64,000 nt of DNA from Candidatus Nitrospira nitrosa (GTDB lineage Bacteria; Nitrospirota; Nitrospiria; Nitrospirales; Nitrospiraceae). Positions within the stretch are counted from its first letter, which is position 1. Each line of letters starts with the position of its first letter. The position numbers were made by a program, and so were the translations under genes. The notes beneath the pieces are model-generated. The model was not told the DNA's origin. It was given only the letters and a program-made list of their open reading frames with translations, and made no database searches. Shown here piece by piece: positions 52,296 to 60,317 of the stretch. The stretch covers positions 1,612,001 through 1,676,000 of the forward strand of contig NZ_CZQA01000001.1 of the NCBI RefSeq assembly GCF_001458735.1, given 5' to 3'.

Positions 52296-53132
52296 ATGGA
52301 ATATCTCCAGCAAGCACAGGAACGACTCAAGCAACAATCCGACTCAGGAGGTTCCGGCGCACACCGCCCTGCCGACCAGTCGGTGACCCACGCGCCACCC
52401 CTGATTTATTCTTCGACCAGAGCGATTTCCCTTTCGGAACAGCTGATGCGGGACCAACGGTTGATTTCCGGACATGCTGAGGGGACCTTTGTCGATGCCT
52501 ACAAGCGGTTGCGTGCTCAGGTCATGCAGCAGTTTCGCCAAAAAGAGTGGAATGTGCTCGGGATATCCAGCCCTACCGCGCACGAAGGCAAAACCTTGAC
52601 GGCGGTGAATCTCTCCCTGGCTCTGGCCATGGACCTGGCGCATACGGTCCTGTTGGTTGATGCCGATATGCACCGACCGGCCGTGCACCGACTGTTTGGT
52701 ATGGAACAAGCCCAGGGATTGACGGAATATCTGTTCGATCAGGTGCCGCTTACGCAGCTCCTGGTTCATCCCGGAGTCGGGCGGCTGGTGTTTCTACCGG
52801 GGGGACGCTCGATCAAGAATTCTGCGGAGGCGCTGGCCTCTCCCAGAATGGCCGCTCTTGCCCAGGAGCTCAAGCATCGCTATCCCTCACGATTCATCGT
52901 GCTGGACTTGCCGCCGATCTTGTCTCGAGCCGATGTGTTGGGATTCAGTTCCCACATCGATGCCCTGTTGCTCGTGATCGAAGAAGGGCGCACCTCATCG
53001 ATTGAGGTCGAACAGGCCGTGTCGGCCATTGCGGGCACTGTGCCCATTCTTGGAGGTGTTCTCAATAAATCAGGGCGTACACAACTGACCAAGCGGCGAG
53101 CCATGGGTTTGCTGCACAGCCACTCTGCGTAG
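52296..53132 (+). CDS. CpsD/CapB-like polysaccharide co-polymerase ATPase
   Basis: A 278-residue P-loop ATPase of the BY-kinase type: Walker A GISSPTAHEGKTLTAVN (residues about 89-105, with His in place of the usual Gly before EGKT), A' VLLVDADMHRP, B FIVLDLPPILSRADVLG. A Tyr-rich C-terminal cluster, the normal autophosphorylation site, is absent; the end is GRTQLTKRRAMGLLHSHSA. So it may act without Tyr phosphorylation or pair with another kinase. Functional partner of the Wzz-like protein, 28 bp after it. GAGAGTCTCTCG precedes ATG 52296. Confidence 0.83.
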   Translation: MEYLQQAQERLKQQSDSGGSGAHRPADQSVTHAPPLIYSSTRAISLSEQLMRDQRLISGHAEGTFVDAYKRLRAQVMQQFRQKEWNVLGISSPTAHEGKTLTAVNLSLALAMDLAHTVLLVDADMHRPAVHRLFGMEQAQGLTEYLFDQVPLTQLLVHPGVGRLVFLPGGRSIKNSAEALASPRMAALAQELKHRYPSRFIVLDLPPILSRADVLGFSSHIDALLLVIEEGRTSSIEVEQAVSAIAGTVPILGGVLNKSGRTQLTKRRAMGLLHSHSA

Positions 53133-53137
53133 GAATC

Positions 53138-54562
53138 ATGTACGAAACACACTATCACTTGAAGACGAAGCCCTTCACGTTGTTGCCGGATCCGGAATTC
53201 CTCTATTTAGGGGCCAAGCACAAGATGGCGCTCAGCCTTTTAGAATATGGGTTGACGAACGGGTCGGCCTTGATCGTCATCGCCGGAGATCCCGGTACGG
53301 GAAAAACCACATTGTTGAACCGGTTGCTGGATGAGACCCGCCATCCCTGGACCGTCGGTGTGTTGTCGAACACGCATGTCGGCATCGGTGGGCTGCTGCC
53401 GTGGATTGCCGCCTCCTTCGATCTGTCGATCGCCGGGAAGAGTGACGTGGAGGCGTTTCATGAGTTCGCCAAATTTCTCGAACGTGAACGAACTGCCGGA
53501 CGGCGCGTGCTGTTGATGGTCGACGAAGCGCAAAACATCGGAACTACGATGTTGGAAGAGCTTCGGTTGCTCTCGAATCTCAATGACGGACGTCGTCGAT
53601 CGCTACAGATTCTCTTGTCGGGACAATTGGGTTTGCGGGATCTGTTGAAGGGGCCGGGCATGGTCCAATTCGCCCAACGGATCGGTGTCGAGTACACGCT
53701 GGAGGCACTCTCGGAAGAGGAAACGCGTGGGTATATGAGGCATCGGTTGGATGTCGCCGGTAGACGCACGCCGCTGTTTACGACGTTGGCAAGCCGTTCG
53801 GTGTTTCGCTTGACCGGGGGTACTCCGCGTCTGATCAATCAGCTCTGTGATCATGCCCTGGTGTATGGCTTTGCCGCCCAGGTGGAGGTCATTACGTCTG
53901 GCATTGTGCTGGAGACTGCGGCAGCTCGTGACCGTCATGGTGTATTCCCGTTCAAGGTCTCGCCGGAATCCGTCGAATGGTCTCAACAAGCGATTGGAGA
54001 AGAACGGGAAGAAGTGAAGTGCTTTGTCACAGGGAATAGCCCATCAAACACGCCGGTCCAGCCGTCTGATCAGGACGGCGAACAAGATCTGCCGGTTCTG
54101 TATCGAGAAGCCATGGCACTCCAGGAAGCAGGCAATTTCAAACAAGCCATCGTACTGTTCAATCGCGTGACCGGTGACGAGTCCTGGGGGACGAAGGCCC
54201 TGATGAAAAAAGGATTGTGCTTGCGCGCAATGGGACAATTCGATGAGGCCCTCAGCACATTCCACGCTGCCATCGATCGCAAGGCAGCCTCATCAAAAGA
54301 TCACCTCGCATTACAATACCTATTGGGACGCACATTCGAGGATGCCGGCAAATCGGCTGAGGCAGCCGAGCGTTATAGGCGAATCTATCAGGAAGTGGGA
54401 TCGTATCGTGACATCGAGGTACGGTTGGACCGACTCAGCGGACTTCCCCTAAACGATCAACTCACAAATTCTGTTTCATCGTCCTGGTGGGGAGGCCTGT
54501 TCCGGCCATCTGACCGAGTACCTCGCGACGAAAGAACGCACAAATTCCCCACGTTCAAATAA
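53138..54562 (+). CDS. ExeA-like AAA ATPase of exosortase systems with TPR-like tail
   Basis: A 474-residue protein: MYETHYHLKTKPFTLLPDPE then FLYLGAKHKMALSLLEYGL is the usual start of the PEP-CTERM locus ATPase (TIGR03015-like), Walker A GDPGTGKTT (residues 50-58), Walker B VLLMVDEAQ (124-132), then LLSNLNDGRRRSLQILLSGQ and VEYTLEALSEEETRGYMRHR. After about residue 300 two to three TPR-like helices follow (YREAMALQEAGNFKQAIVLF, KKGLCLRAMGQFDEALSTFH), an extension not in all members. Probably couples ATP hydrolysis to EPS assembly or export. It begins 5 bp after the CpsD-like gene and closes the unit. Confidence 0.85.
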   Translation: MYETHYHLKTKPFTLLPDPEFLYLGAKHKMALSLLEYGLTNGSALIVIAGDPGTGKTTLLNRLLDETRHPWTVGVLSNTHVGIGGLLPWIAASFDLSIAGKSDVEAFHEFAKFLERERTAGRRVLLMVDEAQNIGTTMLEELRLLSNLNDGRRRSLQILLSGQLGLRDLLKGPGMVQFAQRIGVEYTLEALSEEETRGYMRHRLDVAGRRTPLFTTLASRSVFRLTGGTPRLINQLCDHALVYGFAAQVEVITSGIVLETAAARDRHGVFPFKVSPESVEWSQQAIGEEREEVKCFVTGNSPSNTPVQPSDQDGEQDLPVLYREAMALQEAGNFKQAIVLFNRVTGDESWGTKALMKKGLCLRAMGQFDEALSTFHAAIDRKAASSKDHLALQYLLGRTFEDAGKSAEAAERYRRIYQEVGSYRDIEVRLDRLSGLPLNDQLTNSVSSSWWGGLFRPSDRVPRDERTHKFPTFK

Positions 54563-54707
54563 TTCGGCCTCGAGGTTTCTGTAAATTGATCAAACAAGAG
54601 TAAGTACCTGACCAGCACTCGTACAACTGGCTTCTCTGTCGAGAAGCTTCTCCCTAGCCACTTGGGCCAACTGTCTCGGTCATTTCAGTCCCTTGACCTG
54701 TATTTCT

Positions 54708-54746
54708 TGTCACATCTGTAGCATCTGTTGCCACAGTCGGTAGACC
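54708..54746 (+). promoter_or_regulatory. motif 1 promoter with triple heptamer
   Basis: TGTCACA, TC, TGTAGCA, TC, TGTTGCC (54708-54732), then GGTAGACC (54739-54746), 15 bp from the second heptamer. TAGCAT and TAGACC are 16 bp apart. ATG 54850 is 127 bp past the second heptamer. The rest of 54563-54849 shows no gene. Confidence 0.7.
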
Positions 54747-54849
54747 ACGTTTGTCCTGGGACGGTATTGTCTGCCCTATGGTCACGATGCTCTGGGTATC
54801 TAACCATACGGAGGGTCATTTTACTTCACCTCTATCAAAGGAGTGTTCC

Positions 54850-55407
54850 ATGAAACATACGTACAACCTCAAGACAGCGATGTCCGGCCTTTTTGTCGCC
54901 GGCGTCCTCTCGATGGCGGTGACGGCACAGGCCGTCACGCTTGATGCTGGTGTCTTTGCGGTGGGCAACGGCGATGCGGCGAATCCGGTCGTGATTAATG
55001 TCCCAGATCCAGGTTTGTCCGGAGGGAGCGGAATTTTCTTGGACACCATTAATTTTGATCTGGGTTCATTCACGCATTTCAATATGACGTCCGTAGCCAA
55101 TAGCATCACTGCTTTTGGCTCCACCATTTTTGAGAACAATGGTGATTCTGAGCTTCCCGTAGTGCCTGGCGGGTATCAAGGTGCAGCTGACACGTTCAAC
55201 GCACTAGCACTGGCCGACCTTGGGCTTTCGCGTGATTATCACCTGCATCCTGCAGGCCTTGCTCCTGCTGGAGCAGGCTACACGTTGACCTTGTGGGGCT
55301 CGAATGGTGGCCCGGCTGTTCCACTCCCTGCTGCAGCCTGGCTGTTCGGCAGCGGCGTGATCGGATTGGCGGGCTTGGCCCGTCGCAAGATGGCGGCGGC
55401 AGTCTGA
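54850..55407 (+). CDS. VPLPA-CTERM sorting domain protein, unknown function
   Basis: A 185-residue secreted protein: signal peptide (MKHTYNLKTAMSGLFVAGVL then SMAVTAQAVTL), a small beta-rich mature part (GVFAVGNGDAANPVVINVPD, FLDTINFDLGSFTHFNMTSV, ADLGLSRDYHLHPAGLAPAG, YTLTLWGSNGGP) and tail VPLPAAAWLFGSGVIGLAGL plus ARRKM. The FDLGSFTHFN and YTLTLWG strands suggest a jelly-roll-like small domain. AAAGGAG six bases before ATG 54850. It stands just after the EPS locus yet keeps the motif 1 promoter, so it belongs to the substrate regulon. Confidence 0.86.
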   Translation: MKHTYNLKTAMSGLFVAGVLSMAVTAQAVTLDAGVFAVGNGDAANPVVINVPDPGLSGGSGIFLDTINFDLGSFTHFNMTSVANSITAFGSTIFENNGDSELPVVPGGYQGAADTFNALALADLGLSRDYHLHPAGLAPAGAGYTLTLWGSNGGPAVPLPAAAWLFGSGVIGLAGLARRKMAAAV

Positions 55408-55539
55408 TCTCGAGACTGGTTCACGGAAGGACTCCACGCGGGTTCTTCTACGGCATCGGCGGCTACCTTGGCACATGCTGAGGTAGCCGTCAGATGGTGG
55501 GGCCGATCCGTTGAAATCGAATTGCTTGATGGAATTACC

Positions 55540-57048
55540 ATGAAACACAGAATGAACACTCGGTCGCGATTGGTCTCACGGTCGTTCGTGGAATGTTTCA
55601 GTTTACTGGCCCTGCTGGTGTTCTGGTCAGTAGGGATGAGCCAGGAAGTGAGCGCTGCGGTACTGTACCCCATCGGTGATCGACCGATCGCTGTCTCGGC
55701 GCCGGTCAATGCCGATAGGTGGGACATCGACGACCAGGTCGACGCGGAAATGGTCGATCGGCAACCCGTGCTCTCATTGACGACCTCGCCGGCTGATTTG
55801 GTGCGCGCTTTGGCGATTTCCTATCATGAACTCACGGCGGTCGGTTGGCGCTCGATATTCGAGGTCGATCACGAGGCTTGGGGATTTACCTTCGCCTTGA
55901 CGCTACAAGGACGACCGGGGCATGGGCCGCTTCTGCTGTCAATTGGTCCGGTCAAGCTGGCCAGCAGTTCGCCGATCATGCCTCTTGCATCTTCTCCCTC
56001 GTCTGTTCTGCTGTTTTTGCCCGGGTTAGTCGGCCTACTCGGAGTCCTGTTGCGTGAACAACATCGGCTGACAGCGTCCGGTTCCGAAACGGAATCGCTG
56101 AGAGAACCGCCGCCGTTTGGAAGTACTCCCGGCTTGCTCATCCTGTCGGCGGATCCCACATTCTCTCAGGGCATTCAAGCGCAGGTGAGCCAAGCGGGGT
56201 ATCCGTCTCGAATCGCCGCTGACATCAATGACACCCTCACGATCAGTGAACATGTCGTGCCGGCGCTTCTCCTCGTTGATCGCCGCGTTCCAGATTGGGA
56301 CATGCTTCGTACCAGTCCGGTGCTGAAGAGCGTCCCCATGATCAGCTTGGCACCGGCAGGAAGTTTGTGCACGGAGGAGCAATGGATGTCGGACTTGGAG
56401 CGTGGAGCAGACAGCATCTACGATTTTTGTGATGGAGGCCGCCTGTTTCTTGCCAAGCTGAGAGCCTCCCTTCGGCGAGCCGGGTGTGCGGTCACCAATC
56501 GCGCCGTGTACCAGGTGGGGGCTCTGCACTTGGATGCGGATCACCATGAGGTGACGATTGCCGGGCAGCAGCTTCCGCTTTCCTCAAAGCCGTTTGCCAT
56601 TCTCAAAACGCTGATGGAGGCGCCCTCCAGAGTATTCAGTCGAAGTGAATTGGTCGATCGCGTGTGGGGGCCGCAATTTGCCATTGGGCAACACACGCTG
56701 GATGTGCATGTCCATGCGCTTCGCCGGCAACTGGATCTAGTCCCACAACGGCGTTGTCAGCTCATCACGATCAAGGGAGTTGGGTTCAAGCTCAAGGCGG
56801 AGAATGCGATGCCGGTCTCCTGTGCCGTGGAAGTCGAGTGTTCGATTCACCCGGGTGATCGCAACACATCTGAAGAATTAGCGGCAGCCTCCGGCTTACG
56901 AGCGAAACAAGCCAGCGTCGATCCGCTCTGTCAGTTTCCCTCACCTCACGTTCCCGCCCTTAAGCGGGTCACACGCCGGCGTCCTAACCGGATGCCACGA
57001 AGGCCAACAGCAGTGGGTCATTTTGGCCATGCGGCACTCGCTAGTTAG
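55540..57048 (+). CDS. membrane-anchored OmpR-type regulator with periplasmic domain
   Basis: A 502-residue protein of unusual architecture: signal-anchor (SLLALLVFWSVGMS, about residues 21-36), a ~110-residue periplasmic domain (YPIGDRPIAVSAPVNADRWD ... WGFTFALTLQGRPGHGPLLL), a second helix SSVLLFLPGLVGLLGVLL (about 155-172) that resembles a sorting-tail helix, a receiver-like domain (LLILSADPTFSQGIQAQVSQ, Asp about 247 in LLLVDRRVP, but no conserved Lys-Pro) and an OmpR winged helix (VTIAGQQLPLSSKPFAILKT, RSELVDRVWG, HTLDVHVHALRRQLD, IKGVGFKLK). It would sense an envelope signal and bind DNA directly. Start ATG 55540 has only a weak site. It follows 54850-55407 by 132 bp. Confidence 0.75.
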   Translation: MKHRMNTRSRLVSRSFVECFSLLALLVFWSVGMSQEVSAAVLYPIGDRPIAVSAPVNADRWDIDDQVDAEMVDRQPVLSLTTSPADLVRALAISYHELTAVGWRSIFEVDHEAWGFTFALTLQGRPGHGPLLLSIGPVKLASSSPIMPLASSPSSVLLFLPGLVGLLGVLLREQHRLTASGSETESLREPPPFGSTPGLLILSADPTFSQGIQAQVSQAGYPSRIAADINDTLTISEHVVPALLLVDRRVPDWDMLRTSPVLKSVPMISLAPAGSLCTEEQWMSDLERGADSIYDFCDGGRLFLAKLRASLRRAGCAVTNRAVYQVGALHLDADHHEVTIAGQQLPLSSKPFAILKTLMEAPSRVFSRSELVDRVWGPQFAIGQHTLDVHVHALRRQLDLVPQRRCQLITIKGVGFKLKAENAMPVSCAVEVECSIHPGDRNTSEELAAASGLRAKQASVDPLCQFPSPHVPALKRVTRRRPNRMPRRPTAVGHFGHAALAS

Positions 57049-57225
57049 ATTGTGTCCTCATGTGCTCCTTCGTGATGACTAGAATTGGGTAGAAGAGAAA
57101 AGAATGACTCCTTTCCGGGGTGGGCCGAGGTGCGGAAGGTCAATCGAACGCTCCTCATGTCCAGCCTGGACTGGGGGGGGCGGTGTGCCGCTCGGGGGAT
57201 GGTGAGAAAAATAAGAGGGAATTCA

Positions 57226-57531
57226 ATGGATAAGCTACGAATTGGGTTGGTGTGTATGGGGATCGGTATCGGCTGTGGTAGTTGGGCTCAGGCTATGACG
57301 GATCGAACGGTCATGCTGATGCTTGGGGGACAGTATTGCGATCTCTATCTCGGAAATGTCGAATCTGCTCTGAAACAAATTGCCGGTGTCAAAGCAGTCG
57401 ATCTCAAGAGCATGAAAAGGCATGCGATTGTGACGCTGGAGGGTGATAAGTCGACGACGAAGCAGCTCGCCGACGCCGTGAATGGAGTGAAGGGAGAAGG
57501 CTGGCATTGTAGTGCTCAAGTCATGAAGTAA
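57226..57531 (+). CDS. secreted HMA-fold-like protein without CxxC
   Basis: A 101-residue protein with signal peptide (MDKLRIGLVCMGIGIGCGSW) and a domain VMLMLGGQYCDLYLGNVESA then LKQIAGVKAVDLKSMKRHAI then VTLEGDKSTTKQLADAVNGV. The beta-alpha-beta-beta-alpha-beta order and the GVKAVDLK...AIVTLEG pattern match heavy-metal-associated (HMA) domains, but the metal motif CxxC is replaced by YCDLYLG with one Cys; another Cys is near the end (GWHCSAQ). Probably binds a different ligand or needs both cysteines. AGAGGGAATTCA precedes ATG 57226. Function unknown. Confidence 0.62.
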   Translation: MDKLRIGLVCMGIGIGCGSWAQAMTDRTVMLMLGGQYCDLYLGNVESALKQIAGVKAVDLKSMKRHAIVTLEGDKSTTKQLADAVNGVKGEGWHCSAQVMK

Positions 57532-57593
57532 GCGAGCATTCTGAATTTGAACCATCTGCCCCGTGAACATTGCGTCCGACAGAGATCTAGACG

Positions 57594-57839
57594 ATGGAAC
57601 CGTTGTTGCTGCGTATCCAGGAAGCCGCCGAGGTGCTTCAAGTCAGTAAATGGACGATTTATCGGTGGATCGATGAAGGTCGTTTACGTGGTACTAAAAT
57701 CGGCCAAGGCAGCCTGCGGGTGTTTCGCGCATCGGTCAGTGAACTGATCGAGAAGGAAAAGATCGACGGGGAAAAGACTCAGGTCAATGGCCGGATCAAA
57801 TCCGTTGAGCCTCGCCCAGCGAAACGGAAAGGTCGATGA
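57594..57839 (+). CDS. excisionase/MerR-like helix-turn-helix protein
   Basis: An 81-residue DNA-binding protein: LLLRIQEAAEVLQVSKWTIY then RWIDEGRLRGTKIGQGSLRV then FRASVSELIE is a complete HTH_17 (excisionase/AlpA-like winged helix) motif; the tail is Lys/Arg-rich. Such proteins act as transcription regulators or, in mobile elements, as excisionases. No integrase or attachment-like repeat is nearby, so a plain regulator is favoured. Its start lies 62 bp after the HMA-like gene and the ribosome site is weak (AGAGATCTAGACG). Confidence 0.75.
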   Translation: MEPLLLRIQEAAEVLQVSKWTIYRWIDEGRLRGTKIGQGSLRVFRASVSELIEKEKIDGEKTQVNGRIKSVEPRPAKRKGR

Positions 57840-58080
57840 CGCTCATAGGGGGTAGTAAGGGCGAGGAAGAACGCAGAACGGCACTCTGACTTGGTGAGAC
57901 ATCTGAACTGAGTGATCCACCGAGTTTGGTCTTGGTCGGTTCAATATTGCGCTGCGTAATTCACCAATCAATAGTCCGCACCATTGAGCTCAATGGCTCA
58001 CTTCTAGTCTGTTGCTGCTTTAGCAGGTACAGGGCATTGAATTTCTGGTGCAAGCGGGGCATCGGTGGTGGACAGAGAGA

Positions 58081-58437
58081 ATGAACCGGTATAGATACGA
58101 CATCAGCATGGCTACCCTTCGATCAACCTGGTTCCCTCCCGCTGTCTCGTGCCTGATGCTTCTTGTGTATCTAGGGCTGGTTGTGCTCGCCGCCGGCTGC
58201 GCCGCGATGCCCATCGTGCCGTCGGAAGCCCATCATCATTCCCAAGATGCGACGCATTCTGCGCTTTGTGCCTGGTCTTGCCAGATGGTATCGCAAAGTG
58301 CGCTCGCCGCATCCGTGCCCACGGCAGTCGCCACTGTCGTCATGATTTCAGGGATGGTTCCTGTTCCTCAGTCCCGTCCTGAGTCTCCTTCTATTTCGCG
58401 CTCCTCTCGCGCTCCGCCTCTGTTCATCGTCGGATAA
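58081..58437 (+). CDS. small membrane protein with His/Cys segment
   Basis: A 118-residue protein: one N-terminal helix (CLMLLVYLGLVVLAAGCAAM) followed by EAHHHSQDATHSALCAWSCQ, a His3...His...Cys...Cys stretch, then SALAASVPTAVATVVMISGM (second hydrophobic stretch) and a Ser/Pro/Arg tail. The pattern helix, HHH...C-x3-C, helix recalls DUF2946-like small proteins linked to copper or metal handling; I cannot confirm it. The ribosome site before ATG 58081 is weak (AGAGAGA). The metal-related genes downstream fit this idea. The region before it (57840-58080) is empty. Confidence 0.55.
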   Translation: MNRYRYDISMATLRSTWFPPAVSCLMLLVYLGLVVLAAGCAAMPIVPSEAHHHSQDATHSALCAWSCQMVSQSALAASVPTAVATVVMISGMVPVPQSRPESPSISRSSRAPPLFIVG

Positions 58438-59089
58438 TTCAGGGAAGACGCGCTCTGCAATCTTTGCGTAGACGACGGATTTCCACATCTCATCCGTCGA
58501 GCTCGTTTCGAACGCGTCCTATCTGATCCATCGCAATCGTCCTATTGACATGTCGGAACATGTGCAACGTCCCGGGAGCGGTGGCCCGCCACTCTCGGAT
58601 AGATCGGAGCGGGGCTTCTCCTTCCATGGAGACCTCGCTCCAGTCACCTAATCTGACTTAGGAGGGTAGAGTTATTCAGAATTCCTGGTGGTTATGCTCA
58701 AACTCATGGAGCGATTCATGTCCGGGTCGAGCTGCCCCCTCACTCGGACCGACCCGGGGCGCGGGTGTCACCTCCGTCGACCTCCGCCCCGGCTCCTTTA
58801 TCTGGAAAATGACAGGGTGAAGTAGCAAGTAGCAGGAATAAATCAGATAGGCAGTGCGAACTGTAGTAGGCGAGAGCGGGCAGATGACATGGAGCGAGAG
58901 GCGATGAACGAAACAGGTCTCGCAGTTGTGCATAGGTTCGAGAGACAAGGTGTCCATCCTCTCTACTCCTTTATTTCACCACTCCATTGCCTATCGACCA
59001 GTCTCAATACAACTGACTGGGTCGGAGGTGTATACTCAACGTCGATAGTACGAGCTGATTTCAATCAACTAGCCCTATGAGGAGGTCGC
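58438..59089. other. intergenic region, about 650 bp
   Basis: Overlapping short frames are present, none with ribosome sites or recognisable sequence. A -10-like TATACT lies near 59031, about 55 bp before the SmbP-like gene, and may be its promoter. No other element was identified. Confidence 0.4.
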
Positions 59090-59383
59090 ATGAACAGGAT
59101 GAAAGCCGCCGTTGTCGCAGTTTCAGTATGTGGATTGCTCGCAGGGGGATTCGCAAGTGCAGCGCTGGCGGGCGAGGGCGGACATGTGAAGGAAGTGATC
59201 AAGCACGCCAAAGAGGGAATTGCGCACGAAAAGGAAGCGATCAAACATCTGGAAGAGGCCATTCAGGGAAGCGACAATCCCCACGCCAAGGAAGCGCTTG
59301 AGCATGCGAAGGAATCGATGAAACATGCCGAGGAATCTCTGGCACATGCCGAAGAGGCCCACCACCCGGCAAAAAAGAAGTAG
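59090..59383 (+). CDS. SmbP-like small metal-binding protein
   Basis: A 97-residue periplasmic protein. Signal peptide (VVAVSVCGLLAGGFASAALA) then an almost pure amphipathic helical repeat: HVKEVIKHAKEGIAHEKEAI, KHLEEAIQGSDNPHAKEALE and HAKESMKHAEESLAHAEEAH, with His and Glu every seven residues. This is the pattern of Nitrosomonas SmbP, which binds several metals, mainly copper. Strong GAGGAGGTCGC before ATG. A role in periplasmic copper binding would agree with the copper-type ATPase at 62346, but they are not in one operon. Confidence 0.82.
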   Translation: MNRMKAAVVAVSVCGLLAGGFASAALAGEGGHVKEVIKHAKEGIAHEKEAIKHLEEAIQGSDNPHAKEALEHAKESMKHAEESLAHAEEAHHPAKKK

Positions 59384-59405
59384 GCCGGCGAACACGTCGC
59401 CTCAC

Positions 59406-59443
59406 GGAGCATGAAGCCGTACTGAAAAGCGGTTTCATGCTCC
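59406..59443. terminator. bidirectional stem-loop between convergent genes
   Basis: GGAGCATGAA-GCCGT and AGCGG-TTTCATGCTCC pair around ACTGAAA, between the SmbP-like gene (plus) and the GntR gene (minus). Stem length about 15 bp with one mismatch region. Confidence 0.75.
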
Positions 59444-59490
59444 GCGCGTAGATCCGAATCCGTCCCTTCTGCCGTGAACGGCTGCATCGT

Positions 59491-60210
59491 TTATCTCTTC
59501 TTGAGATACGAGCGAGCCAGCGCATCCTTGATCGTGTTTCGGATGTGATTCCGCCCCGCTTCGATGTTCTCCCGCATCGCCTCGCGTGCACCTGCCGCGT
59601 CCTTCGTCAGAATCCGATTCAGAATCTCCAGATGTTGACGGCATGTTCTTTCGGCGCGTTCCGGGTTTTCAAAGTCCAGCAACCGAAACAGCGTCAAGCG
59701 CTCATTGATGGTTCGAAGACTCCGAAGCAGGAACGTGTTCCCGAGGACGCGGGCGAGGGTGTCGTGAAAGAGGGTATCGAGGATCGCAAATTCTTCTGGT
59801 TTCTTCGACGGTTCCTTCAGGAGGTCAGCCCACGTGTGCTGAAGGTCATCAAGATCAGCCTGGTGTTGTGAGAGCATATCTTGAGCGGCCAAACGCTCGA
59901 CGGTATAGAGTTCCAGTGCCTGGCGCACTTCGTAGAGTTCTTCAATTTCCTCGGTCGTGTACTGCTTAACGACATAGCTTCGGTTGGGCAGTTTTCTGAT
60001 GAAGCCATATGAGGTCAAGACGCGTAGCGCCTCCCGAATCGGACTGCGGCTCATCCCAAACCGCTTGCACAATCCATCTTCAGTCAACCGATGTTCCGGC
60101 GGGTAGTGCCAGTGGACGATCTCTTCCTTCAGTGTCGCCACGACTGCCGAGCTGAGGTTTGATGAGGCAGGTTTCTCCTGTGTGTCCTTCCGGCGGACCA
60201 TCTTCTTCAT
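59491..60210 (-). CDS. GntR-family (FadR/FCD) transcription regulator
   Basis: A 239-residue regulator: winged HTH (ATLKEEIVHWHYPPEHRLTE then DGLCKRFGMSRSPIREALRV then LTSYGFIRKLPNRSYVVKQY) and an FCD effector domain (EELYEVRQALELYTVERLAA, DTLFHDTLARVLGNTFL, CRQHLEILNRIL, NIEAGRNHI), whose spaced His residues normally bind a metal and a small carboxylate. Ligand and targets unknown. ATG 60210; an upstream GTATAC palindrome may be its own operator. It lies apart from any catabolic genes, so no target pathway is indicated by context. Confidence 0.85.
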   Translation of the reverse strand: MKKMVRRKDTQEKPASSNLSSAVVATLKEEIVHWHYPPEHRLTEDGLCKRFGMSRSPIREALRVLTSYGFIRKLPNRSYVVKQYTTEEIEELYEVRQALELYTVERLAAQDMLSQHQADLDDLQHTWADLLKEPSKKPEEFAILDTLFHDTLARVLGNTFLLRSLRTINERLTLFRLLDFENPERAERTCRQHLEILNRILTKDAAGAREAMRENIEAGRNHIRNTIKDALARSYLKKR

Positions 60211-60237
60211 GTGTGTGTCTCCATTAGTAGACTAGCG

Positions 60238-60246
60238 TTGTATACC
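60238..60246. promoter_or_regulatory. candidate GntR operator
   Basis: TTGTATACC, 28 bp upstream of the regulator's ATG, resembles FCD-type half-site palindromes (TNGTNNNACNA). Autoregulation is inferred only from position and form. Confidence 0.3.
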
Positions 60247-60317
60247 GTCATCTTTAGCCCGCTGAGTAGATGGCGTAAGGGGACTCCATCTCGACGATCC
60301 GATCGTCTTTTTCAGGT

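Noticed and set aside
57594-57839. Excisionase-like protein as a sign of an integrated element
   Set aside because: No integrase, tRNA target or flanking direct repeats were found nearby.
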